A DNA stretch of 6,561 nucleotides from Candidatus Segatella violae (GCA_002440225.1 DJSH01000075.1:14662-21222), one strand, 5' to 3'. Counted from the first letter of the stretch, positions 1 to 6,158 are shown. The notes: generated from the letters alone by a model not told the origin. Numbers and translations are program-made.

Positions 1-44
1 AAGGTGGCGCATCCTCAAATGAGATGCGTCACCTTAATCTTTTT
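1..44 (+). terminator. Terminator-like hairpin with T-run
   Basis: Positions 1-13 pair with 23-35 (aaggtggcgcatc with gatgcgtcacctt). The 13-bp stem has one non-Watson-Crick pair, 7 with 29, which is G-U in plus-strand RNA but C-A in minus-strand RNA. The loop is 9 nt, and a run of five T follows at 40-44. The T-run and the G-U pair both favour termination of plus-strand transcription entering from the left. The arm also stands at the end of the minus-strand mnmA unit, so it could work in both directions if T residues lie beyond the left edge, which cannot be seen. The last codons of the minus-strand reading frame at 15-233 run into this hairpin. Confidence 0.65.
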
Positions 45-233
45 ATAACATTTGTTTCCAAGCCCTAGCTCTGCCAGGGTATTGTCCTTGATGATTTGGG
101 CGAAGAGTGTTGCCTCGTCCACCCCCTCCAATTGGGCAATGGTCACGGCGAAGTCGTGAACCTTCATGAAGTGCTGGATGCGAGGCACATCGCCCCTGTC
201 ATACTCCACCATCGCCTGAATCAAAACGTGCAT
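15..233 (-). pseudogene. Truncated HD-domain phosphohydrolase-like fragment (72 aa)
   Basis: Residues 1-43 (MHVLIQAMVEYDRGDVPRIQ onward, through FMKVHDFAVTIAQLEGVDEA) read like the N-terminus of a small HD-domain phosphohydrolase of Bacteroidales. In that family the conserved alanine-rich helix and the metal-binding HD motif follow at once. Here the sequence changes after TLFA to a lysine-rich tail with no HD pair and no later His/Asp metal ligands. The protein stops at 72 residues, while I recall full members as roughly 150-200 aa. The stop codon lies inside the terminator-like hairpin, which suggests the frame runs out into non-coding DNA after a deletion. It starts 31 bp after the mnmA stop on the same strand, so the two are probably co-transcribed. 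I infer a broken gene without metal-dependent activity. A short intact gene with a new C-terminus is the alternative. The family call rests on recalled similarity of the N-terminus only. Confidence 0.55.
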
Positions 234-264
234 GTTGCTGTTTCATTGCCATAAACTTAAAATT

Positions 265-1344
265 TTACACAGTAATCTCTCCTGAGCCATAGCAGCGATG
301 GTGGTTCTCATCGTAAACCACGCAGAATTGACCTGGGGCTACGCCATGGATGGCTTCTTCTGAGTGAATCATCCATCGACCATCTCCCAAATGCTCGATA
401 GTGGCAGGATGATACTCCGGGGTGTGGCGAATCTTGAAGGTCACCTTCTGCATCGGCACCTCACGGGTAAGGAAATGGAAATCGTGCAACGGGAAATCCT
501 TCTTGTAGGCGGTCTGTGGGTCGTAGCCATGACTCACGTACAAGATATTGTTAGGAACATCTTTCTTGATGACGAACCAAGGTCCACCACCGAAGCCCAA
601 GCCCTTGCGCTGTCCGATGGTATGAAACCAGAGGCCCTTGTGCTCGCCTATCTTCTTGCCCGTTTCCATCTCTATCACATCGCCAGGATTCTCACCCAAG
701 TAACGACGGATGTAGTCGTTGTAGTTGATTTGTCCCAGAAAACAGATGCCTTGGCTGTCCTTGCGCTTGGCGTTGACGAGATGTTCCTCCTCGGCTATCT
801 CGCGCACCTCGTTCTTGATATGATGTCCGATAGGGAACACGGCTTTCTTGAGCTGCCAACTCTCTATCTGGGCAAGAAAATCGGTCTGGTCCTTCACAGG
901 GTCTGGACTCGTAACGAGCCACTTGTCGCCATTCTCGTCTATCTCGGTCTGGGCATAGTGACCGGTGGCGATGAGGTCATAGTTATGCCCCATCTTCTCG
1001 TCGAAGGCGCCAAACTTGATGAGACGGTTGCACATCACGTCGGGGTTCGGGGTGTAGCCCGCCTTCACCTTGTCCATCGTGTAGCGAGTCACCTCGTTCC
1101 AGTATTCCTTGTGGCAGTCCACCACCTCTAGCTTGCAACCATATTTGCGAGCCACGGCAGTAGCCATCTCCAAGTCCTCCTCTGAAGAGCAATCCCACTC
1201 CTCCTTCTCCTCGGGACCAATCTTGATGTAGAAGCAGTCGGGATGCAAGCCCAGACGGGCGAACTCCCATACCACCACCGAACTGTCCACGCCGCCAGAT
1301 AGGAGCACGGCAATTCGCTTATCTTTGATTTCGTTGATATCCAT
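265..1344 (-). CDS. mnmA: tRNA-specific 2-thiouridylase MnmA
   Basis: MnmA is a cytoplasmic enzyme. It uses ATP to adenylate C2 of wobble uridine 34 in tRNA-Lys, -Glu and -Gln, then inserts sulfur delivered as a persulfide, giving the s2U part of mnm5s2U. At 359 aa it has the usual family length of about 360. The PP-loop SGGVDSS lies at residues 16-22. The first catalytic cysteine is Cys105 in NPDVMCN (100-106), the second is Cys201 in SQGICFLG (198-204), and ATGHY is at 126-130. HTIGQRKGLG (241-250) opens the central domain, and GVAPGQFCVVYD (334-345) marks the C-terminal beta-barrel. All key residues are present, so it should be active. The ATG at 1344 puts the PP-loop at the normal distance from the N-terminus. 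A -7 promoter element lies about 65 bp upstream, and the HD-like fragment follows 31 bp downstream. Bacteroidota often carry more than one mnmA paralogue, so the exact paralogue is not determined. Confidence 0.96.
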   Translation of the reverse strand: MDINEIKDKRIAVLLSGGVDSSVVVWEFARLGLHPDCFYIKIGPEEKEEWDCSSEEDLEMATAVARKYGCKLEVVDCHKEYWNEVTRYTMDKVKAGYTPNPDVMCNRLIKFGAFDEKMGHNYDLIATGHYAQTEIDENGDKWLVTSPDPVKDQTDFLAQIESWQLKKAVFPIGHHIKNEVREIAEEEHLVNAKRKDSQGICFLGQINYNDYIRRYLGENPGDVIEMETGKKIGEHKGLWFHTIGQRKGLGFGGGPWFVIKKDVPNNILYVSHGYDPQTAYKKDFPLHDFHFLTREVPMQKVTFKIRHTPEYHPATIEHLGDGRWMIHSEEAIHGVAPGQFCVVYDENHHRCYGSGEITV

Positions 1345-1385
1345 CTATTCTTTATGTTATACAGTTAAGTGCTAAATGTTATATT

Positions 1386-1397
1386 GGGCTATCGCCC
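1386..1397 (-). other. Small GC hairpin in mnmA leader
   Basis: On the minus strand GGGC GATA GCCC forms a 4-bp GC stem with a 4-nt loop. It lies a few nucleotides after the start point predicted from the -7 element at 1415-1408, so it would cap the 5' end of the mnmA transcript. A role in mRNA stability is possible but not shown. The stem is short enough to occur by chance. Confidence 0.3.
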
Positions 1398-1407
1398 TTA
1401 TCTGCTG

Positions 1408-1415
1408 CAAAATTA
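1408..1415 (-). promoter_or_regulatory. Bacteroidota -7 promoter element for mnmA
   Basis: The minus strand reads TAATTTTG followed by CAGC, an exact match to the Bacteroidota -7 consensus TAnnTTTG. It would start transcription near 1401-1404 and give a leader of about 60 nt before the mnmA ATG. I see no clear TTG-type -33 element at the expected distance. The TTTTGCAGC core recurs at the LysR promoter (4884-4891). Confidence 0.55.
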
Positions 1416-1546
1416 CGAAAAAATATAGAGAAATACGCTTTTCGAACCAAGAATATCATATAAAAAGACTAAAAAGAGGGCGATTCAAACGTTTGCTATA
1501 GAAAATACCTATCATCACATTCGTGGATTTTAAATATAAAAGACTC

Positions 1547-1574
1547 TTTGCTTTCGTTTTTATCTATACCTTTG
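1547..1574 (+). promoter_or_regulatory. Promoter of the transporter operon
   Basis: TACCTTTG at 1567-1574 matches the Bacteroidota -7 consensus TAnnTTTG exactly and is followed by CA, as is common. TTTG at 1547-1550 could be the -33 element, but the 16-bp gap is a few bases shorter than usual. Transcription would start near 1580, leaving a leader of about 45 nt before the ATG at 1627. No other element of this type is seen in the divergent region on this strand. Confidence 0.6.
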
Positions 1575-1598
1575 CAATCGAAATAAAACAACATACAT

Positions 1599-1612
1599 TT
1601 ATTATATAATAA
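1599..1612 (+). repeat. 14-bp AT palindrome in the leader of the AAE gene
   Basis: The sequence ttattatataataa is its own reverse complement. It lies between the predicted start point (about 1580) and the ATG at 1627, directly before AAGG (1611-1614), a weak Shine-Dalgarno-like stretch. It could be a regulator site or a weak hairpin. All-AT palindromes also arise easily by chance in AT-rich leaders. Confidence 0.35.
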
Positions 1613-1626
1613 GGTAGTAAAAGAAA

Positions 1627-3315
1627 ATGGAGATTTTAAAAAATCTGTTCTACGGCTTCCCAGACCTTTGGGGAGGCGGTGTGGCCCACTCCGTGATGAT
1701 ACTCGCATTGGTCATCACCCTGGGTTTGTGCTTGGGTAAGCTTAGGGTTAAAGGCGTTTCCCTGGGCTTGGCTTGGATTCTGTTCATTGGTCTCATCTTC
1801 GGCCATTTCTCTCTCAACCTTGACGAGCATTTGCTCCATTTCCTCAAGGAATTCGGTTTGATTCTCTTCGTCTACTCCATCGGTTTGGAGGTAGGCCCTG
1901 GCTTCTTCGCATCCTTCAAGAATGGCGGAAAAAGCCTCAATCTGCTCAGCATTATCGTGATAGCACTGAGCATCGTCACCACATTGGCTATCTTCTCGCT
2001 ATCGGGAACATCGATAACATCGATGGCAGGTATCCTCTCTGGTGCCGTAACCAACACCCCGGGACTTGGCGCCGCCCAGCAGGCATTCAGCGACCTGCGC
2101 CACATCGACGCTCCTAGCATCGCCGCAGGCTACGCCATCGCCTATCCTATGGGTGTGCTCGGCGTAATCCTCTCGTTCATCATCTTGCGATATGCGCTGC
2201 ACATCAACAAGGAGAAGGAAGAGGCTGCCGCCAAGCGAGGCATGGGTCACTTGGAGGCGATGACACTGAACACCTTCGCCGTCAAGGTGACCAACATGAT
2301 GGTGTTCAACGACAGCGTGAAGCAGATACGCAACATCTTGAAGCGCGACTTCATGATTTCCAAGATTATTCGCAACGGCAGCGACAAGCACGATGAAATC
2401 GTCACCGGCAGCACCATCATCTCCGAGGGCGACATCCTGCAGATTGTGGCTCATCCTACCGTGGTGGAGCCTATAACCATTTTGCTCGGCGAGAAAGTGG
2501 ACGTGAAAGACGAGGACTTTGGCAAGGAACTCATCAACCGCCGCATCCTCATCACTAAGCCTGGCATCAACGGCAAGAGCATCAGCCAGTTGCAAATCAG
2601 AAGCAACTTGGGTGCCAACATCACACGTGTGAACCGAAACGGTGTAGACCTGATTGCCACCCCTGACTTGAAGCTCCAGCTCGGCGACCGTGTAACCGTA
2701 GTGGGCAACGAGCTCGCCATCGCCCATACAGAGAAGGTATTGGGCAACCAGATGAAGCGACTCAACTACCCTAACTTGATTCCTATCTTCCTGGGCATCA
2801 TGCTGGGCTGCATCGTGGCCAACATCCCATTCTTCATCCCTGGCATCGACGAGAACCTCAGACTGGGCTTGACCGGCGGTCCATTGGTGGTAGCCATCCT
2901 CATAGGCTATTTCGGACCAAAATACAACTTGGTGACCTACAACACCATCTCCGCCAACCTGATGCTCCGCGAGATAGGCATCTGTATCTTCTTGGCTTGC
3001 GTGGGACTGGGCACTGGCGAACAGTTCATCCAGACCGTGGCCACCGAGAATGGCATGATATGGATACTCTACGGCATCGCCATCACCATGATACCTATCC
3101 TCTTGGGAGGCGTCATCGGTAGATTTGTGTTCCACATCAACTACTTCACGTTGCTCGGCGTCTTGGCTGGTGCCAACACCAACCCATCAGCCCTCGCCTA
3201 TGTGCGCGACCAGACATCTGCCGACGCCCCATCCGTAGGTTATGCGAACGTATATCCATTCGCCATGTTCCTGCGCATCGTGACGATTCAGATCATCATC
3301 TTCGTATTTGGATAA
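1627..3315 (+). CDS. AspT/YidE/YbjL-family (AAE) transporter with two RCK_C domains
   Basis: This is an inner-membrane transporter of the aspartate:alanine exchanger family, 562 aa, matching the usual length of about 550-565. Two homologous membrane halves flank a cytoplasmic pair of TrkA-C (RCK_C) domains at about residues 212-290 and 296-373. The N-terminal half has hydrophobic segments near 20-37, 46-60, 75-89, 104-126 and 165-187, with GLEVGPGFF (86-94) and GAVTNTPGLGAA (139-150). The C-terminal half has segments near 383-402, 412-430, 447-462, 474-498 and 540-561, with GLGTGEQFI (460-468) and GANTNPSALA (515-524). The paired TNTPG/TNPSA motifs and the DAPS...Y..YP motifs (161-174 and 533-544) show the internal duplication. 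The substrate cannot be read from sequence. Known members exchange aspartate and alanine (AspT) or export succinate (SucE1). It is the first gene after the 1567 promoter, with the ThrE-type exporter 71 bp downstream, probably in the same transcript. Confidence 0.93.
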   Translation: MEILKNLFYGFPDLWGGGVAHSVMILALVITLGLCLGKLRVKGVSLGLAWILFIGLIFGHFSLNLDEHLLHFLKEFGLILFVYSIGLEVGPGFFASFKNGGKSLNLLSIIVIALSIVTTLAIFSLSGTSITSMAGILSGAVTNTPGLGAAQQAFSDLRHIDAPSIAAGYAIAYPMGVLGVILSFIILRYALHINKEKEEAAAKRGMGHLEAMTLNTFAVKVTNMMVFNDSVKQIRNILKRDFMISKIIRNGSDKHDEIVTGSTIISEGDILQIVAHPTVVEPITILLGEKVDVKDEDFGKELINRRILITKPGINGKSISQLQIRSNLGANITRVNRNGVDLIATPDLKLQLGDRVTVVGNELAIAHTEKVLGNQMKRLNYPNLIPIFLGIMLGCIVANIPFFIPGIDENLRLGLTGGPLVVAILIGYFGPKYNLVTYNTISANLMLREIGICIFLACVGLGTGEQFIQTVATENGMIWILYGIAITMIPILLGGVIGRFVFHINYFTLLGVLAGANTNPSALAYVRDQTSADAPSVGYANVYPFAMFLRIVTIQIIIFVFG

Positions 3316-3334
3316 AAAGAACAAGACACTCAAA

Positions 3335-3385
3335 ATAAAACAAAGATTATTTTAAAACAGGATAAAAACAAAGACATTATTATTT
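3335..3385 (+). repeat. A-rich imperfect direct repeat in the operon gap
   Basis: The 71-bp gap between the two transporter genes is nearly all A and T. It contains two related stretches, ataaaacaaagattattt at 3335-3352 and a longer variant at 3362-3385 with one extra A and an inserted CA. No -7 promoter element and no hairpin with a T-run are seen. This supports read-through from the first gene to the second. A-rich tracts before start codons are usual in Bacteroidota, where they can stand in for a Shine-Dalgarno sequence. Confidence 0.35.
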
Positions 3386-3386
3386 C

Positions 3387-4877
3387 ATGGAAAAGGAGAA
3401 TGAATTAGGGGCAATCATAGCCAACTCTGAAGAAAGCAAGACTTGCAAATGCGGCAACGACACAGACAACAGCAAGTGTCAGGAGATTTCCGAAAAAGAG
3501 CTCCGCAGAAAGCTCGACTTGTTGCTGCGCACAGGTTGCATACTGATGGAAAGTGCCGCCGACACCTCTCGCATCATGCGAACAATGAAACGTGCCGCAG
3601 CTTATCTCGGACTCGACGAGAGATACCTGCATCTCTACATCAACTGGAACGTGCTGATGGTGAACTATAGCGACGAGGAACACTCGTTCTCTAAGTTCCA
3701 GCGTTGCGAGAAGCACGGCATCAACCTGACCAGCATCTCGCAGGTGAGCAAGCTTACCTGGCGCGCCATCAAGGAGGACTATTCACTCGACCAGTATGAG
3801 GAAGCCCTCAACGAGGTGACCAAGACTCCACGCAGCTTCACCCCTTGGCAGGTGGCCATCGGCGGTGGTTTCGCCTGCGGTGGATTCTGCATTCAGTTTG
3901 GTTGCGACTGGCCAGCGTTCTTCTTCTGTTCCTTGGCAGCCATCCTCGGCTTCCGCCTTCGCATGTACCTGCCTACCAAGGGCTGCAACAACTACATCGC
4001 CATCGGCATCTCGGCTTTCGTGGCTACACTGATAGCATGGTTGACCTCATTCCTGTCGCTCGCCCCATCCGTCGCCGCCCACGTGCCAGCGTTCATGCAT
4101 TCCGACACCCCTTGGCATCCATTGATGGCTTGCGCCCTCTTCATCGTGCCGGGAGTGCCACTCATCAATTTCGTGAGCGACATGCTCGACGGATACATCG
4201 AGGTGGGTATGGTGCGTGCCGTCAACACATTGCTCATGATCATCGCCATGGCGTTCGGCATCGCCTTCGCCATCCAGATTTGCCACATCGACAACTTTGT
4301 GACCGACCTCACGATGACTCCTCACCATAAGTACTGGGAGTTTGCCATCGCAGCCGCTGTCTCGGCTATGGGCTTCTCCACCATCTTCAGCATTCCTCGT
4401 CGTTTGCTCCCTGTGGTGGCAGTGGGCGGTATCATCGCCGTATGCTTCCGCAACTTCGTCAACCTGGGTCCAAGCAACAACAACATCGGTCTCGACATGG
4501 GCTTGAGCATCGGCTCCTTGGCAGGTTCGGCGCTCATCAGCGTCATCGTCATCAAGGCACGCCACTGGTTCCACACCCCTCATCAGTGCATCACCATCCC
4601 TAGCGTCATCCCAATGGTACCGGGAGTGTTGATGTATCGTGCGCTCTTCGCCTTCATCGACATGCACGGCGTGGTAGGCGAGGTAACTGTAGGTATGAAC
4701 AACCTCATCAAGGCTTCGCTCGCCATCATCTGCATCGCACTGGGCGTGGCGATTCCTAATGTATTCTTCCGTCGCTTCATCGCCGACAACCGCAAGCGCA
4801 AGCTCTTCGATATGTTGATCGAGAGAAAGAAGAAGAATGGTGAATTTGTGGACTTACACGAGGTGGAAATCAAATAA
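3387..4877 (+). CDS. ThrE/YjjPB-type threonine/serine (or dicarboxylate) exporter
   Basis: This is an inner-membrane exporter of the ThrE family, 496 aa, with both family domains fused in one chain. The ThrE N-domain (DUF1212) is cytosolic at about residues 40-150, with LLLRTGCILMESAADTSRIM at 45-64. Membrane segments follow, with VPGVPLINFVSDMLDGY at 254-270, the conserved PGVP motif of the first half. The ThrE_2 domain (DUF3815) occupies about 315-465 and contains VIPMVPGVLMYRA (407-419), the matching proline-glycine motif. In E. coli these halves are separate proteins, YjjP and YjjB. Hydrophobic segments lie near 155-195, 203-228, 245-263, 278-300, 315-335, 340-356, 370-390 and 440-462. 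The N-terminus (1-38) is hydrophilic and carries Cys20, Cys22 and Cys31, an extension beyond the core domain. The C-terminus is strongly basic (463-483). Known substrates in the family are threonine and serine (ThrE) and succinate (YjjPB), so substrate is undetermined. No terminator is seen before the LysR gene. Confidence 0.93.
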   Translation: MEKENELGAIIANSEESKTCKCGNDTDNSKCQEISEKELRRKLDLLLRTGCILMESAADTSRIMRTMKRAAAYLGLDERYLHLYINWNVLMVNYSDEEHSFSKFQRCEKHGINLTSISQVSKLTWRAIKEDYSLDQYEEALNEVTKTPRSFTPWQVAIGGGFACGGFCIQFGCDWPAFFFCSLAAILGFRLRMYLPTKGCNNYIAIGISAFVATLIAWLTSFLSLAPSVAAHVPAFMHSDTPWHPLMACALFIVPGVPLINFVSDMLDGYIEVGMVRAVNTLLMIIAMAFGIAFAIQICHIDNFVTDLTMTPHHKYWEFAIAAAVSAMGFSTIFSIPRRLLPVVAVGGIIAVCFRNFVNLGPSNNNIGLDMGLSIGSLAGSALISVIVIKARHWFHTPHQCITIPSVIPMVPGVLMYRALFAFIDMHGVVGEVTVGMNNLIKASLAIICIALGVAIPNVFFRRFIADNRKRKLFDMLIERKKKNGEFVDLHEVEIK

Positions 4878-4883
4878 TTTTTG

Positions 4884-4891
4884 TATTTTTG
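4884..4891 (+). promoter_or_regulatory. Bacteroidota -7 promoter element for the LysR gene
   Basis: TATTTTTG followed by CAGC matches TAnnTTTG exactly. It begins 7 bp after the stop of the ThrE-type gene. Transcription would start near 4895-4899, just before the palindrome at 4903-4932. No clear -33 TTG lies about 20 bp upstream, where the ThrE-type reading frame still runs. The LysR gene can thus have its own start while also receiving read-through from the transporter operon. Confidence 0.55.
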
Positions 4892-4902
4892 CAGCGAACA
4901 TT

Positions 4903-4932
4903 AGCTATCGGCTATTCTAATGGCCGATAGCT
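4903..4932 (+). promoter_or_regulatory. 30-bp palindrome at the LysR transcription start (candidate operator or leader hairpin)
   Basis: Positions 4903-4912 (agctatcggc) and 4923-4932 (gccgatagct) are perfect 10-bp inverted arms. Inside them 4914-4916 also pair with 4919-4921, and 4913 with 4922 is a G-T pair, so almost the whole 30 bp is symmetric. It starts a few bases after the predicted start point and ends 15 bp before the LysR ATG. No T-run follows on either side, so it is not a normal terminator. As DNA it fits an autoregulatory LysR-type site: such sites are dyads around a T-N11-A core, and binding at the start point would repress. As RNA it would be a strong hairpin at the 5' end. 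The two readings cannot be told apart here. Confidence 0.55.
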
Positions 4933-4947
4933 GCAAAGAATGAAACA

Positions 4948-5859
4948 ATGGAAATACGACAACTTAAATATTTCTTGAAGGTAGCCGAGACGCTCAATTT
5001 CTCTGAGGCTTCGCGCAAACTCTACATCACCCAGAGCACCCTCTCCCAGCAGATTTCCCATCTGGAACAGGAGATCGGGTTGCCTCTCTTCGAGCGAAAT
5101 TCCCACGAGGTGTATCTCACCGAGGCGGGAAAGGAGCTGCGCCCTTATGCCCAGAACACCGTCAACTCTGCCGAGGCTTGCGTCGACCACATGAACGACC
5201 TCAAGGAGATGCTCACCGGCGACCTGAACATCGGTGTCACCTTCTCGTTCAGCAACATCATGTCGGAGACGCTCATCGCCTTCCTGCGCGCCTATCCTCA
5301 TGTGAAACTCAACATCCAGTACAAGACGATGCAAGAGTTGATGGACGGTCTGAAAAGACGAGAGCTCGACCTCGTGCTGGCCTTCAAGCCGCTGAAGAAC
5401 GACAAGACGGTGGATAGCCGCGCCATCTTCAGCAATCGCTTGGCTGCCATCGTGAACGAGAACCATCCCTTGGCCCGCCAATCCTCGGTGAAGCTCACCG
5501 AACTGGAACGCTACGACCTCATCCTGCCTAGCAAGGGTTTGCAGGCTCGCAACGCCTTCGAGCACATGGTAGACGGCAAGGATCTGGACTTCAAAATCAT
5601 GGTAGAGGTGAACAATGTAAACATCATCTTCGACTTGTTGAGCCGTAGCAATCTGGTGACCATTCTCTCCGAATCGACCGTCATCCACCAAGACGGCATG
5701 AAGGCTGTGCCTATCGACACCACCGACAACGAGATGGATGGTTGCATCCACATCTTGAAGGATGCTTACATGAAGAATTCGGCACAGGAGTTCATCCGCA
5801 TGTTGAGTCAGTCGACCAGCATCCTAGCCAACTTTGCGCTCAAAGATATTTTGAAGTAA
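4948..5859 (+). CDS. LysR-type transcriptional regulator
   Basis: This is a cytoplasmic DNA-binding regulator, 303 aa, the normal family length. The N-terminal winged helix-turn-helix spans residues 1-60. It opens with MEIRQLKYFLKVAETLNFSE and includes the recognition region ASRKLYITQSTLSQQISHLE (21-40) and GLPLFER (44-50), with LTEAG closing it at 57-61. A linker helix follows at about 62-88. The periplasmic-binding-like effector domain starts at GDLNIGV (91-97) and runs to the end, with its second lobe at about 160-265. It has only Cys78 and Cys266 and lacks the OxyR-type peroxidatic cysteine motif, so it is not a plain OxyR. The ATG at 4948 gives the standard MEIRQLKYF start; an ATG at 4940 is out of frame. 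It lies 70 bp after the ThrE-type exporter on the same strand, with its own -7 element and a palindrome between. LysR regulators often control a neighbouring gene and themselves, so the transporter pair is the first target to consider. The effector is unknown. Confidence 0.95.
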   Translation: MEIRQLKYFLKVAETLNFSEASRKLYITQSTLSQQISHLEQEIGLPLFERNSHEVYLTEAGKELRPYAQNTVNSAEACVDHMNDLKEMLTGDLNIGVTFSFSNIMSETLIAFLRAYPHVKLNIQYKTMQELMDGLKRRELDLVLAFKPLKNDKTVDSRAIFSNRLAAIVNENHPLARQSSVKLTELERYDLILPSKGLQARNAFEHMVDGKDLDFKIMVEVNNVNIIFDLLSRSNLVTILSESTVIHQDGMKAVPIDTTDNEMDGCIHILKDAYMKNSAQEFIRMLSQSTSILANFALKDILK

Positions 5860-5930
5860 ATATCGCCATGCAGAAAATTCAGAAATACACTTCACACTTC
5901 ACCAAATCGGCACAACCTGCTGTTTTTCAG

Positions 5931-5942
5931 CCTATTAATAGG
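5931..5942. repeat. 12-bp perfect palindrome cctattaatagg
   Basis: The 12 bp are their own reverse complement. Directly before it, gctg (5919-5922) and cagc (5928-5931) form a small stem with a five-T loop. It touches the first reverse GGTGAAG block. It could be a protein-binding site or part of the folded repeat cluster. No function can be assigned. Confidence 0.4.
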
Positions 5943-5990
5943 GTGAAGAGTGGTCTTCAACACTTCACACACTCTTCACCACTCTTCACC
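5942..5990 (+). other. 13-bp stem-loop between opposite repeat blocks
   Basis: ggtgaagagtggt (5942-5954) is the exact reverse complement of accactcttcacc (5978-5990). The loop is 23 nt and holds another CTTCACAC unit. It is about 80 bp after the LysR stop and lacks a T-run, so it may protect or end the LysR mRNA only with other factors. It arises from the repeat cluster. Confidence 0.5.
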
Positions 5991-6055
5991 AGTCTAGCGA
6001 AATCAGAAAATGAAAGGGTGTAGTGTGGTGAAGTGTGGGTGAAGTGTGCGAGGGC

Positions 6056-6113
6056 ACTCTTCACCATTTTAATCATCTATTAATCAGACACTTATGTTTG
6101 ATTGGTGAAGAGT
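6056..6113 (+). other. 11-bp stem-loop at the right end of the repeat cluster
   Basis: actcttcacca (6056-6066) is the exact reverse complement of tggtgaagagt (6103-6113). The AT-rich loop is 36 nt. Inside the loop aatca (6071-6075) could alternatively pair with tgatt (6099-6103). The loop also contains the promoter-like TATGTTTG at 6093-6100. Confidence 0.45.
6093..6100 (+). promoter_or_regulatory. Possible -7 promoter element in the non-coding tail
   Basis: TATGTTTG matches the Bacteroidota -7 consensus TAnnTTTG and would start plus-strand transcription near 6105, upstream of the long hairpin at 6159-6234. No -33 TTG is found at the right distance. A single six-base match in AT-rich DNA can easily be chance, so this is only a candidate. 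Confidence 0.25.
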
Positions 6114-6158
6114 GAAGAGTAAAATGCAAAATTCTTTGCGCAGAAACTTTAAAAATTA

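Larger units (their letters stand above)
5887..6120. repeat. Cluster of CTTCACC/GGTGAAG repeats in alternating orientation
   Basis: A degenerate 10-11 bp unit, ACTCTTCACC or CACTTCACC, occurs in blocks that switch strand. Forward blocks lie at 5887-5904, 5954-5991 and 6054-6066. Reverse blocks (GGTGAAGAGTG or GGTGAAGTGTG) lie at 5941-5953, 6016-6053 and 6101-6120. Exact tandem pairs are ACTCTTCACC at 5971-5980 and 5981-5990, and GGTGAAGTGTG at 6027-6037 and 6038-6048. Opposite blocks can pair: 5942-5954 with 5978-5990 (13 bp perfect) and 6056-6066 with 6103-6113 (11 bp perfect). No reading frame with family features crosses it. It may be an interspersed extragenic repeat, a multi-site protein-binding array, or a folded 3'-UTR of the LysR mRNA. 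Confidence 0.8.

Noticed and set aside
364..1131. Long plus-strand open frame (255 aa) opposite mnmA
   Set aside because: It lies wholly antisense to a gene with all MnmA motifs, shows no family sequence of its own, and is explained by codon bias of the true gene.
1999..3135. Minus-strand open frame of 378 aa opposite the AAE transporter
   Set aside because: The translation is rich in His, Asp, Val and Gln without domains, typical of the antisense of a membrane-protein gene. No promoter or start signal supports it.
4047..4667. Minus-strand open frame (206 aa) opposite the ThrE-type gene
   Set aside because: Low-complexity His/Asp/Glu-rich antisense of hydrophobic codons, with no recognisable domain.
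4912..5751. Minus-strand open frame (279 aa) opposite the LysR gene
   Set aside because: The plus strand has a full-length LysR protein with intact helix-turn-helix. The antisense frame has no family features.
4948..5859. OxyR identity for the LysR regulator
   Set aside because: Only Cys78 and Cys266 are present and neither lies in the conserved OxyR redox-cysteine region.
5887..6120. Possible CRISPR array or plasmid iterons
   Set aside because: Units are short, degenerate, on both strands, and lack regular spacers. No cas or replication-initiator gene is present in the window.
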